Made by a program: the position numbers and the translations under genes | The notes under the pieces: generated by a model | Seen by the model: the letters and a program-made list of their open reading frames with translations, nothing else | What the model was told of the DNA's origin: nothing | Databases searched by the model: none | Shown here: positions 1 to 8,157 of the stretch, in pieces | How positions within the stretch are numbered: the stretch's first letter is position 1 | How the letters are laid out: each line of letters begins with the position of its first letter | From: Sphingomonas arenae | Lineage (GTDB): Bacteria > Pseudomonadota > Alphaproteobacteria > Sphingomonadales > Sphingomonadaceae | Direction: 5' to 3' | Assembly: GCF_016924655.1 (NCBI RefSeq) | Contig: NZ_JAFFJU010000002.1 | Span: 806,001 to 870,000 of the forward strand | DNA: 64,000 nucleotides

Positions 1-779
1 GTTATCACGGCGCGCGCTTCATGATTGAGGACGGGCTGCTCGACGATCCGGCGCCGGAAGCCGCTTTCGCCCTCCACATCTGGCCCACCCTGCCCGGCGG
101 CGTGGTCACCAGCCGTCCGGGCCCGCTGCTCGCCTCCACGGATTCGCTCAACGCCATCATTCGCGGCGAGGGCGGCCACGCAGCGATGCCCTACGACACG
201 GTCGACCCTCTCCCGGTCGCGTGTGAAGCGGTCCTCGCCGCACAGACCTTCATTGCCCGCCGCACGCCCTTTTTTGATCCCGCCGTCCTGTCAGTCACCA
301 GCCTGCACGCGGGCTCGGCCTACAACATCGTCCCGGACACGGTGGAGCTGAAAGGCACGCTGCGGACCCTGACCGACGAGCGCCGGATGCAGGGACGCGC
401 CGCCTTCGACCGCATCATGACCCAGGTCGCCGCGGCCCACGACTGCTCCGCGGAGGTCCGCATCGACGAGGGCTATCCCGCCACCCGCAACGACCCCCGT
501 GCCGTGACGCTGGTGGAGGAGATCGCCACCGACCTGTTCGGCGCCGGAACCTACAGCGAAATGCCCAATCCCATCATGGGCGGTGAAGACTTTGCTTACG
601 TCCTGCAGAAGGTGCCAGGAGCCATGGCCTTCCTCGGCGTCGCCGCGCCGGGCGAGAATGCGGCACACCGGCCGACCCTGCACAACAGCCGCATGATCGT
701 GCACGAAGACTGGCTGCAGCGCGGCGTGGCTCTGCACTGCGCCTTCGCCACTCGCTTTCTCGCGCGCGGCTGGGAGTAG
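1..779 (+). CDS. M20-family amidohydrolase, 5' end outside window
   Basis: The reading frame is already open at base 3 (YHGARFM precedes the first in-window ATG at 21), so the true start lies upstream. The roughly 258 visible residues are the C-terminal two thirds of an M20D metal-dependent amidohydrolase (hippurate or N-acyl-amino-acid hydrolase type, usually about 400-430 aa). Visible landmarks are the lid/dimerisation segment GGHAAMP, the GGEDFA motif whose Glu binds metal, and LHNS near the C-terminus. The family usually has His where this protein has Tyr in GGHAAMPY. It lies 47 bp upstream of an OPT peptide transporter in the same direction, which suggests linked uptake and hydrolysis of peptides or acylated amino acids. 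The exact substrate cannot be inferred. Confidence 0.88.
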   Translation, partial: YHGARFMIEDGLLDDPAPEAAFALHIWPTLPGGVVTSRPGPLLASTDSLNAIIRGEGGHAAMPYDTVDPLPVACEAVLAAQTFIARRTPFFDPAVLSVTSLHAGSAYNIVPDTVELKGTLRTLTDERRMQGRAAFDRIMTQVAAAHDCSAEVRIDEGYPATRNDPRAVTLVEEIATDLFGAGTYSEMPNPIMGGEDFAYVLQKVPGAMAFLGVAAPGENAAHRPTLHNSRMIVHEDWLQRGVALHCAFATRFLARGWE

Positions 780-826
780 ACGGACGCTCTCCCTCTCCTT
801 AGCAGTGCACCCGACCAGGAGAGAAG

Positions 827-2872
827 ATGATGGCAACTACCGCAGCCCCGGCCCTCGCACCGGCGTCCGACCTTCGCGAGCTCACCCTGCGGGGCATCTT
901 GCTGGGTGCGGTTCTCACGGTCCTGTTCACCGCCGCCAACGTCTACCTGGGCCTCAGGATCGGCATTACCTTCGCCACTTCCATCCCGGCCGCCGTCATC
1001 TCCATGGCAGTGCTCCGCTTCGTGCGCGGCGCGACGATTCAGGAAAACAACATCGTCCAGACGATTGCCTCCTCAGCGGGCACGCTGAGCGCGATCATCT
1101 TCGTCCTGCCCGGCCTGGTCATGGTGGGCTGGTGGACCGGCTTTCCTTACTGGCTCTCCGTCGCCGTGATCGCCATCGGCGGCGTGCTCGGCGTCATGTA
1201 CTCCGTTCCCCTCCGCCGCGCGCTCGTGACCGGCTCCGACCTCCCCTACCCCGAAGGCGTCGCCGCCGCCGAGGTGCTGAAGGTCGGCAACGGGGTCGGC
1301 GGCGTGGAGGAGAACAAGCGCGGCCTTGCCGCCATCCTCGTCAGTTCGCTGGTCAGCGCCGGCTACGCGCTGCTGACGCAGTTCAAGCTGGTGGCGGCCG
1401 AAGCGGCGACGACCTTCCGTCTCGGCGCCGGCGGAACCACGCTCTCCGGCAGCCTCAGCATGGCGCTGATCGGGGTCGGCCACCTGGTTGGCCTGGCCGT
1501 CGGCATCGCCATGTTCGTCGGACTGCTGATCAGCTGGGGCGTCCTCGTCCCCTGGCTCACCGCCGCGACCCCGATTGCCGCCGGCACGGGCCTCGAAGAC
1601 CACGTCGGCGGCATCTTCCGAAGCGAAGTGCGGTTCATCGGCGCGGGCACCATCGGCGTTGCCGCTATCTGGACCCTCCTCAAGATCATCGGCCCCATCA
1701 GCCGCGGAGTCACCTCGGCCATCGCCGCCAGCCGCGCCCGCAGGCTCGGCGGGCAGGACAGCCTGGCCCTGACGGAGCGGGACCTGCCCATCGGGATCAT
1801 CTTCGGGACCATCCTCCTGTCCATGATCCCGATCGGCCTGCTGCTCTACGGCTTCGCCCAGACCGGCCCGATCGCGACCAACCCCGGCCCGACGCTCGGC
1901 CTTTCGATCGGCTACATCCTGATCGTCGGCGTGATCATCGCCAGCGTGTGCGGCTACATGGCCGGGCTGATCGGCGCGTCCAACAGTCCGATCAGTGGCG
2001 TCGGCATCCTGTCGGTCCTCGGCATTTCGCTGATCCTTGCCGCCCTGTTCGCGGGCACGGTGGACGAAGCCGGCACGCAGAGCCTCGTTGCCTTTGCCCT
2101 GTTCGTCACCGCCATCGTCTTTGGCGTTGCGACCATCTCGAACGACAATCTGCAGGACCTCAAGACCGGACAACTGGTCGGCGCCACGCCGTGGCGGCAG
2201 CAGGTCGCGCTGATCCTGGGCGTGCTGTTCGGGTCCGTGGTCATCCCGCCGATCCTCGACCTGCTCAACAGCGCCTTCGGCTTCCAGGGGGCACCCGGCG
2301 CAGGCGAAAACGCCCTTGCCGCTCCCCAGGCCGCGCTCATCTCCGCCATCGCGCAGGGAGTGCTCGGCGGATCGCTGCGGTGGGACCTGATCGGCATCGG
2401 CGCGGCGATCGGAGTCGCCGTCATCATCGTCGATGAGATCCTCCGCACAGGCAAGCGCAAGCGCAGCATGCCGCCCCTCGCCGTCGGCATGGGTATCTAC
2501 CTGCCGATGGGCCTCACCCTCCTGATCCCGGTCGGCGCCGCCCTCGGCTACTTCTACAACCGCTGGGCGCAGCGCAGCGGGAACTATGAATTCAAGGAGC
2601 GCCTCGGCGTGCTGATGGCCACGGGCCTGATCGTCGGGGAGAGCTTGTTCGGGGTCGCCTACGCTGCCATCGTGGCTGGGGCGGAGCGCGCCGGCCTGGA
2701 GGAGAGCGCCAACGTCCTTGCACTCGTCGACGAGTTCCCGCTCGCCGTTCCGCTCGGCATCCTGGTCTTCGCCGCGGCAATCGCACTGCTCTACCTTCGC
2801 ACCAAGGCGCAGGCATCCGCTCCGCTGCCCGGCGGCGATACGGACCTCCCCACCCAGGCGGCAGTGCGTTAA
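827..2872 (+). CDS. OPT-family oligopeptide transporter
   Basis: A 681-residue polytopic membrane protein with a short soluble N-terminus (ELTLRGILLGAVLT) and then many hydrophobic segments, about 14-16 helices by eye, up to residue 660. Hallmarks of the bacterial OPT family are NVYLGLRIGITFATSIPAAV near residue 45, the conserved ENNIVQTIASSAG segment, and SNSPISGVGI in the second half. OPT proteins import oligopeptides or metal-chelate complexes by proton coupling at the inner membrane. The ATG has a good ribosome site (AGGAGAGA) about 5 nt upstream; a second ATG follows directly. The gene sits between an amidohydrolase and queF and is probably cotranscribed with the former. Family call is firm, substrate unknown. 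Confidence 0.93.
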   Translation: MMATTAAPALAPASDLRELTLRGILLGAVLTVLFTAANVYLGLRIGITFATSIPAAVISMAVLRFVRGATIQENNIVQTIASSAGTLSAIIFVLPGLVMVGWWTGFPYWLSVAVIAIGGVLGVMYSVPLRRALVTGSDLPYPEGVAAAEVLKVGNGVGGVEENKRGLAAILVSSLVSAGYALLTQFKLVAAEAATTFRLGAGGTTLSGSLSMALIGVGHLVGLAVGIAMFVGLLISWGVLVPWLTAATPIAAGTGLEDHVGGIFRSEVRFIGAGTIGVAAIWTLLKIIGPISRGVTSAIAASRARRLGGQDSLALTERDLPIGIIFGTILLSMIPIGLLLYGFAQTGPIATNPGPTLGLSIGYILIVGVIIASVCGYMAGLIGASNSPISGVGILSVLGISLILAALFAGTVDEAGTQSLVAFALFVTAIVFGVATISNDNLQDLKTGQLVGATPWRQQVALILGVLFGSVVIPPILDLLNSAFGFQGAPGAGENALAAPQAALISAIAQGVLGGSLRWDLIGIGAAIGVAVIIVDEILRTGKRKRSMPPLAVGMGIYLPMGLTLLIPVGAALGYFYNRWAQRSGNYEFKERLGVLMATGLIVGESLFGVAYAAIVAGAERAGLEESANVLALVDEFPLAVPLGILVFAAAIALLYLRTKAQASAPLPGGDTDLPTQAAVR

Positions 2873-2881
2873 GGCGCGCCA

Positions 2882-3328
2882 ATGGACCCCCTGCATCTCG
2901 GCAAGACCAGCGCCCTTCCTGCGTCGCCAGAGGAAGCGCGCCTCGACTATGTGCCAAACCCGCGCGCCGGAGCGCTCTACCTCGTCCGCTTCGCCGCTCC
3001 GGAGTTCACGTCGCTTTGCCCGGTCACCGGCCAGCCCGACTTCGCGCACCTCGTCCTTGATTATGCGCCTGGCGAGACCATCGTGGAGTCGAAAAGCCTC
3101 AAGCTCTTCCTCGGCGCCTTTCGCAATCATTGCGGCTTCCACGAGGATGTGACCGTCGGCATCGGCCAGCGGCTCTTCGACGAGATGAAGCCGCGCTGGC
3201 TGCGCATCGGCGGCTATTGGTATCCGCGCGGAGGCATCCCGATCGACGTTTTCTGGCAGAGCAGCGCCCCTCCTGAAGGCCTGTGGGTTCCGGACCAGGG
3301 CGTCGCGTCGTACCGCGGGAGAGGATGA
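2882..3328 (+). CDS. queF: NADPH-dependent 7-cyano-7-deazaguanine reductase (preQ1 synthase)
   Basis: 148 residues, the size of the short (type I) QueF enzymes that reduce preQ0 to preQ1 in queuosine biosynthesis. The catalytic Cys46 lies in [15 protein letters not shown], with Asp53 following as the general acid, and the family motif [16 protein letters not shown] (glutamate binding the substrate) comes next. The fold is a T-fold (tunnelling fold) enzyme working as a multimer in the cytosol. It starts 9 nt after the OPT stop and its stop TGA overlaps the ATGATG start of the following sulfurtransferase, so the three genes look cotranscribed and the last two translationally coupled. No other queuosine gene is in the window. 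Confidence 0.95.
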   Translation: MDPLHLGKTSALPASPEEARLDYVPNPRAGALYLVRFAAPEFTSLCPVTGQPDFAHLVLDYAPGETIVESKSLKLFLGAFRNHCGFHEDVTVGIGQRLFDEMKPRWLRIGGYWYPRGGIPIDVFWQSSAPPEGLWVPDQGVASYRGRG

Positions 3329-4161
3329 TGGACGATCTCGTTTCCACCGACTGGCTGGTGGAAAATCTCAGCTCCGCCGACCTCGTCGTCCTTGATGCAA
3401 GTCTGCACATGGCCGGTGTCGGGCGAGATGCACGCGCGGAGTATGAGCAGCGGCACATCCCGGGTGCGCGCTTCTTCGATATCGAGTTCCTCTCGGACCA
3501 CGACGCGGCGAGCCCGCACATGCTCCCCTCCGCCGAGAACTTCGCTCAGGGCATGGAAGCGCTCGGGGTTTCAGCCACGGACCGGATCGTCGTCTACGAC
3601 CAGAGTGCCCTGCGCACGTCCGCCCGCGCCTGGTTCATGCTCCACCATTTCGGGGCGACGCAGGTTGCGATCCTCGACGGTGGCCTTGCCAAGTGGATTG
3701 CAGAAGGTCGTCCAACGGAAAGCGGGCAGCCTTTGGATCGCAAGGCACGCTTCGATGCGGTCGGCCGACCGGGGGAGGTGGTAGACAAGCAGCAGATCCA
3801 GCGGGGACTCGGCATTCCGCTTGTGGACGCCCGCGGCCGGCCCCGCTTCGAAGGCACCGAGCCAGATCCGCGGACCGGCGTCGCGCCGGGACACGTTCCG
3901 GGCTCGCGCAACATCCCTTATGCATCGGTCTACAACGAGGACGGCACCTTCAAGCGTGGCGAAGCACTGCGCCAGGTGTTTGCGGAGGCGGGGGTCGATC
4001 CGGAACGCCCCTTTGTGGCCTCCTGCGGGTCGGGAGTGACGGCCAATAGCCTGATCTTCGCCGCGCGCCTCCTCGGCAACCGCGATGCGCGGCTGTATGA
4101 CGGCAGCTGGAGCGAATGGGGTGCCGACCCCCACACCGCCAAGGCCGTCGGCCCCGCGTAA
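3325..4161 (+). CDS. sseA: 3-mercaptopyruvate/thiosulfate sulfurtransferase
   Basis: A two-domain rhodanese of 278 residues. The N-terminal inactive domain (about 1-140) begins [13 protein letters not shown] and contains [11 protein letters not shown]; the C-terminal domain (about 155-278) carries the active loop CGSGVTAN with catalytic Cys234. The CGSGVT loop is typical of 3-mercaptopyruvate sulfurtransferases rather than thiosulfate rhodaneses (CRKGVT). It transfers sulfur to cyanide, thioredoxin or other acceptors in the cytosol. Two adjacent ATGs (3325, 3328) overlap the queF stop as ATGA; either could be used. A longer in-frame start upstream would run into queF and was discarded. Mercaptopyruvate preference is inferred from the loop only. 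Confidence 0.92.
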   Translation: MMDDLVSTDWLVENLSSADLVVLDASLHMAGVGRDARAEYEQRHIPGARFFDIEFLSDHDAASPHMLPSAENFAQGMEALGVSATDRIVVYDQSALRTSARAWFMLHHFGATQVAILDGGLAKWIAEGRPTESGQPLDRKARFDAVGRPGEVVDKQQIQRGLGIPLVDARGRPRFEGTEPDPRTGVAPGHVPGSRNIPYASVYNEDGTFKRGEALRQVFAEAGVDPERPFVASCGSGVTANSLIFAARLLGNRDARLYDGSWSEWGADPHTAKAVGPA

Positions 4162-4251
4162 GGGCGCCAATTCAGGGTTTACGCCGGTTTAACCAACCCT
4201 CGTTAGTGCTGCTGTCCCATGAGCACGCTTGGGAGGAGAGGAGCCGGACAC

Positions 4252-4761
4252 ATGACCTTGCTGCGCCTTGTCCTGACCGCAGCAGCTCTGCTCCTGGTCG
4301 CCACGCCCGCTGCGGCGCAGACACGAACGTCCGCCAACGTTCCCGCCAAGCTCAGCGTCCTGCGCCCGCTCACCTTGCTCGGCGAGCAGGAGTTGAACTT
4401 CGGCACCGTGATCCTCGGCCCGGGGACGTGGAGCAACGCGGCGATCAGCGTTTCGGCCGCGGGAGTTCGGACCTGCGCTGCCGCCGTGGCCTGCACGGGC
4501 ACCACGTCCGCTGCCCGCTTCCGACTGAGCGGCACCAACAACCAGACGGTGGTGATCTCCGCTCCCGCAGTGACACTCGTCAACGCCGCGAACAGCACTC
4601 AGCGGTTGACCATGACGCCGATTGCGCCGGCAACCGTGCTCCTGACCAATTCCGGCAACCCGGGCACCCTCTTCTCGGTGGGCGGCACGATCTCTGTTTC
4701 CTCCACGACTCCGGACGGGGTCTACAGCGGCACTCTCGAGGTCACCGTCGAATATCAGTGA
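4252..4761 (+). CDS. Exported DUF4402-type protein
   Basis: 169 residues starting MTLLRLVLTAAALLLV with a clear signal peptide, likely cleaved after ATPAAA around residue 22. The mature part is a Ser/Thr/Ala-rich beta-sandwich-like domain matching the DUF4402 pattern: a start such as ANVPAKLSVLRPLTLLGEQELNFGTV, a central segment with two cysteines (CAAAVAC) and an end DGVYSGTLEVTVEYQ. Proteins of this family are predicted secreted or surface proteins, some encoded near pilus-like genes; none are visible here. The start at 4252 was chosen over an ATG at 4219 because GAGGAG lies 8 nt upstream and the signal peptide begins there. The gene stands alone between sseA and a TonB-dependent receptor. 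Confidence 0.82.
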   Translation: MTLLRLVLTAAALLLVATPAAAQTRTSANVPAKLSVLRPLTLLGEQELNFGTVILGPGTWSNAAISVSAAGVRTCAAAVACTGTTSAARFRLSGTNNQTVVISAPAVTLVNAANSTQRLTMTPIAPATVLLTNSGNPGTLFSVGGTISVSSTTPDGVYSGTLEVTVEYQ

Positions 4762-4848
4762 GGGCTGATTCGCTTTTCGGCTCTCCGGGCCCTCATCGAA
4801 CAACCCTAACCACCTGATCCACCGCGAAAAACGTGGCACGGCCGCAAC

Positions 4849-4870
4849 ACCTCCGCGGCAAGGCGGAGGT
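4849..4870. promoter_or_regulatory. Short inverted repeat upstream of the TonB receptor
   Basis: ACCTCCGC-GGCAAG-GCGGAGGT forms an 8-bp perfect stem with a 6-nt loop. It lies in the 239-bp gap between the DUF4402 gene and the TonB-dependent receptor, just before the phased repeats. It has no T-tract, so it could be an operator, a leader hairpin, or a weak terminator for the DUF4402 transcript. Confidence 0.4.
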
Positions 4871-4880
4871 CGCAGGCAAG

Positions 4881-4910
4881 TTCCACGCCTTTTCCACGCT
4901 GCTTCCACGC
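4881..4910 (+). promoter_or_regulatory. Three TTCCACGC direct repeats at 11-bp period
   Basis: Exact copies of TTCCACGC begin at 4881, 4892 and 4903, one DNA turn apart, 91 bp before the receptor start. A 7-bp unit plus 4-bp spacer is the geometry bound by OmpR/PhoB-type response regulators, so this is a candidate operator. The repeat sequence does not match a PHO box. The binding protein is unknown. Confidence 0.55.
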
Positions 4911-5000
4911 TCTGGGAACGACCGCCTGCCACGGCGCGCCGCAGCCATCGCCTGAGTTGCCAAAGCTCTCGAGCGGTCTCCCGAAGCACAAGGATCATCG

Positions 5001-8000
5001 ATGAAGACCTCTTCCGTGCGTGCCATCCGCAGCAAGTCCTCCCTCCTGATACAAGGCAGCGCTCTCGCCGCCGTTGTTCTTCTGACCCCCTCGATCGCCT
5101 CCGCTCAAGACCAGGCGACCGCCGTTCCGGACACCCAGGATCAGGCCACCGCCACGGCAGCCGCTCCGGACGCCGCTCCGACCGCTCCCGCTGAGCAGGC
5201 TCCTGCCAATGCGGATGGTTCCTCGCCTGCCGAGCAGCCGGCCGAGATCGTCGTCACTGGCTCGCGCATTGCGCGGCCGGATCTGGACTCGCCCGTGCCG
5301 GTTGCGGTCGTGGGAAGCGCCGACATCCAGCGCGACGCTGCCGTTAACATCCAGGACACGCTGAACGAGCTTCCGCAGGTCGGCGTCGGCTCCAGCCGCA
5401 CCAACACCAACTTCCTGACCTCCGGTAACGGCGTTGCGACGGTCAACCTGCGCAACCTGGGCTCCAGCCGCACGCTGGTGCTGGTCAACGGCCGCCGCTT
5501 CGTTGCAGGCCTCGCGGGTACGTCGGCGGTCGACCTCAACAACATTCCGACCGACTTCATCGAGCGCGTCGATGTCGTGACCGGCGGCGCTTCCGCCGTT
5601 TACGGCTCGGAAGCCATCGCGGGCGTCGTCAACTTCATCCTCAAGGACAAGTTTGACGGCATTCAGATCCGGGCCCAGTCGGGCATCACGGAGGAAGGCG
5701 ACAACCCCCGCTACCTAGCGGCCCTCACCGCCGGCACCACCTTCGGCGCGGACGATCGCGGCTCCTTCATCGGCCACGTGTCGTGGGACAAGGATGAAGG
5801 CCTGCTCTCGCGCAAGCGGTCGATCTCCGCCGAGGATTGCTTCTACGACCTTTGCGGACCGGGTGCATACTCCAGTTACTCGCCGCAGGGCCGCTTCGAG
5901 CTGCTCGATGCGGGCGGCGCCGCTCAGGCGGGCTTCGAAGGCGGTTCGCTGTTCTCGTTCGACCCCGCCAACGACCTGATCGCCGGCGGAGGCGCGGGCT
6001 TCAACCGCAACGCGGTTCGCCGGATCTCGACGCCGATCACCCGCTACCTCGCTGCCGGCCTCTTCAACTACGAGATCGCTGACAATCTGAAGGCGTTCGC
6101 GGAAGTGACCTACTCAAAGGTCCGCTCGAACTCCGACATCGAAGCGCTAGCGCTCGACGCGGACGACATCTACGACGGCGACACTCAGGGCTTCGGCATT
6201 CCGCTGACCAACGCCTTCATCCCGGCCGCGGTGCTGGCCCAGGTGCAGGCCTACAATGCGACGGCGCTCGCCGACGCCGATCCGGATACCAACCCGATCA
6301 CCCAGATCGGCTTCCGCCGCCGTCAGAACGAGGTGTTCAACCGCTCCAACGACAACCGCCGCGACACCTGGCGGGTCGCGACCGGCTTCCGCGGTACCAT
6401 CGCGAATGACTGGGACTGGGATGCGAGCTACGTGTACGGTCGCCTCCATGACGTGACCACGTCGCAGGACATCGACAACAACCGCTACCGCAATGCGCTG
6501 GATTCCATCCGGCTGGCCGACGGTTCGATCGTCTGCCGTAGCGAAGCGGCGCGCGCGGAAGGCTGCGTGCCGATCAACCTGTTCGGGTTCGGAACGGCAT
6601 CCCCGGAAGCATCCGCTTACGTGCAGGCGGTGGTCCCGAAGTCCGAAGATATCGTCAATCAGCAGCATGTTGTGTCGTTCAACGTGTCGAACAGCGACCT
6701 CTTCACCCTGCCCGCGGGCGGCGTCGGCGTCGCTGTTGGCGCGGAGTATCGCAAGGAAAAGAGCGTCGACGACCTCGACATCCTCACCAACACCGGCGGC
6801 AATTCCGGCAACGTGATCCCGGACACGGTCGGCAAGTTCGACGTCTGGGAGACCTTCGCCGAGGTCAACGTCCCGCTGCTCAAGGACAGCTTCGTCGATT
6901 ACTTCGGCCTGACCGGAGCGGCGCGCTATTCCAAGTACAGCCAGGAAGCCGTCGGCGGCGTGTTCAGCTGGAACGCCGGGTTTGAGCTCCAGCCGATCAG
7001 CGGGCTCCGCTTCCGCGGTGTCTATGCGAAGGCCAACCGTGCCCCGAACATCTCGGAGTTCGCTTCGGCTCCCTCCGAAACCTTTGCCGGGGTCAACGAT
7101 CCCTGCAACGGTGTCACCGCGACCAGCACGGGTGCGACGGACGCAGCTTGCCGGGCGATCCCTGGCGTGGCTGCCGCAATCGCGGCGAACGGCGTGTTCA
7201 GCTACACGCCAGCGGACCTCCAGGGCATCAACGGCTTCATCGGCGGCAACCCCAACCTGAAGGAGGAAACCGCCAAGACCCTGACGCTCGGCGCCATTTT
7301 CCAGCCGACGTTCGTTCGGGGCCTGAGCCTGACGGTCGATTATTTCAACATCAAGGTCGATGACGCGATCGATACGATTGGCCAGGATCTGTCGATTGAG
7401 CAGTGCCTGCTGACCGGCGATGCAACTTTCTGCAACAACGTGTTCCGCAATGCCAACACCGGCTTCGTGACGCGGGTCGACGACCAGCTGGTCAACGTCG
7501 CCTCCTTGCGGACCAAGGGCGTTGACGTTGGTCTGCGCTACGGACGTAGGTTGGGTCTGCTGGGCAACGACCGGATCGATGTCACGGGCAACTACACCTA
7601 CCTGCTCGACTACAAGACCCAGGCGAATCCTTCGGCTCCGGTCCGCGATCTGGCGGGCGAGGTCGGTTATTCCAAGCACCGGGCGTCTGTCCGGACCGCC
7701 TACCAGAACGGCCCGGTGACCTTCAGCTGGCAGGTGAACTACATCGGCAAGGCTGTTGGCGACATCGACTTCGTGGGTGACGACACCGAGCTGTTCAACG
7801 GGGGAACACTCGACGAGCTGAACCGCATCCCGGCGGCCTTCTACCACGATGCGCAGCTGCGCTTCGATGTGCAGAAGCGGTTCGGCTTCTACCTCGGTGT
7901 CGATAACGTCTTCGACAAGAAGCCGCCGTTCCTCCCCGGCACGCCGTTCACGGCCTCGCCCACGGGAACGGAAACTGCCGCTGACGTCTACGACCCGTTC

Positions 8001-8039
8001 GGACGCCGCTTCTACGCGGGCGTGCAGGTCAAGTTCTAA
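5001..8039 (+). CDS. TonB-dependent outer-membrane receptor
   Basis: 1012 residues. A signal peptide (residues 1-35, cleavage after SIASA) is followed by a low-complexity Ala/Pro/Gln/Thr linker to about residue 80, then a TonB-box-like EIVVTGSRIARPDLDSP, a plug domain (to about 220, with LVNGRRFVAG and VDVVTGGASAVYGSEAIAGVVNFILK) and a 22-strand barrel ending in RRFYAGVQVKF with the usual terminal Phe. The plug type is typical of the large receptors that sphingomonads use for oligosaccharides, peptides or plant compounds. Cys pairs occur in extracellular loop regions. It is a single-gene unit with a possible phased operator upstream, and it converges on a BTAD/propeller regulator. Substrate unknown. 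Confidence 0.93.
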   Translation: MKTSSVRAIRSKSSLLIQGSALAAVVLLTPSIASAQDQATAVPDTQDQATATAAAPDAAPTAPAEQAPANADGSSPAEQPAEIVVTGSRIARPDLDSPVPVAVVGSADIQRDAAVNIQDTLNELPQVGVGSSRTNTNFLTSGNGVATVNLRNLGSSRTLVLVNGRRFVAGLAGTSAVDLNNIPTDFIERVDVVTGGASAVYGSEAIAGVVNFILKDKFDGIQIRAQSGITEEGDNPRYLAALTAGTTFGADDRGSFIGHVSWDKDEGLLSRKRSISAEDCFYDLCGPGAYSSYSPQGRFELLDAGGAAQAGFEGGSLFSFDPANDLIAGGGAGFNRNAVRRISTPITRYLAAGLFNYEIADNLKAFAEVTYSKVRSNSDIEALALDADDIYDGDTQGFGIPLTNAFIPAAVLAQVQAYNATALADADPDTNPITQIGFRRRQNEVFNRSNDNRRDTWRVATGFRGTIANDWDWDASYVYGRLHDVTTSQDIDNNRYRNALDSIRLADGSIVCRSEAARAEGCVPINLFGFGTASPEASAYVQAVVPKSEDIVNQQHVVSFNVSNSDLFTLPAGGVGVAVGAEYRKEKSVDDLDILTNTGGNSGNVIPDTVGKFDVWETFAEVNVPLLKDSFVDYFGLTGAARYSKYSQEAVGGVFSWNAGFELQPISGLRFRGVYAKANRAPNISEFASAPSETFAGVNDPCNGVTATSTGATDAACRAIPGVAAAIAANGVFSYTPADLQGINGFIGGNPNLKEETAKTLTLGAIFQPTFVRGLSLTVDYFNIKVDDAIDTIGQDLSIEQCLLTGDATFCNNVFRNANTGFVTRVDDQLVNVASLRTKGVDVGLRYGRRLGLLGNDRIDVTGNYTYLLDYKTQANPSAPVRDLAGEVGYSKHRASVRTAYQNGPVTFSWQVNYIGKAVGDIDFVGDDTELFNGGTLDELNRIPAAFYHDAQLRFDVQKRFGFYLGVDNVFDKKPPFLPGTPFTASPTGTETAADVYDPFGRRFYAGVQVKF

Positions 8040-8074
8040 CGAGACATCGGCACAACCCCCTAGTGTCCGATGAC

Positions 8075-8137
8075 GGAGCGGCGGCCCCACCGCCGCTCCA
8101 TTCCCTGGAGGGGCGGCGTCCTGCAGCGCCGCCCCTC
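8075..8137. terminator. Two tandem hairpins between convergent genes
   Basis: GGAGCGGCGG-ccccа-type arms (8075-8084 with 8090-8099, 10-bp perfect stem) are followed at once by a second stem of 11 bp (8108-8118 with 8127-8137, 8-nt loop). They sit between the stops of the receptor and the opposite-strand regulator. There is no T-run, so they would act as transcript-end hairpins or Rho-assisted terminators in both directions. Confidence 0.6.
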
Positions 8138-8157
8138 ATCATCATCTGCGGGCCTCG

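Noticed and set aside
1073-3142. Very long open frame (689 codons) on the minus strand opposite the OPT transporter
   Set aside because: Composition is Ala/Arg/Asp/Glu/Gln-rich without motifs, it mirrors codon bias of the plus-strand gene, and the OPT and QueF motifs on the other strand are unmistakable. The same holds for long antisense frames at 6147-8090 and 53394-55217.
8075-8137. Member of the dispersed repeat families
   Set aside because: These tandem hairpins share neither the TCGAAGSG nor the GCGAAGGCGGG core. They fit better as transcript-end hairpins between convergent genes.
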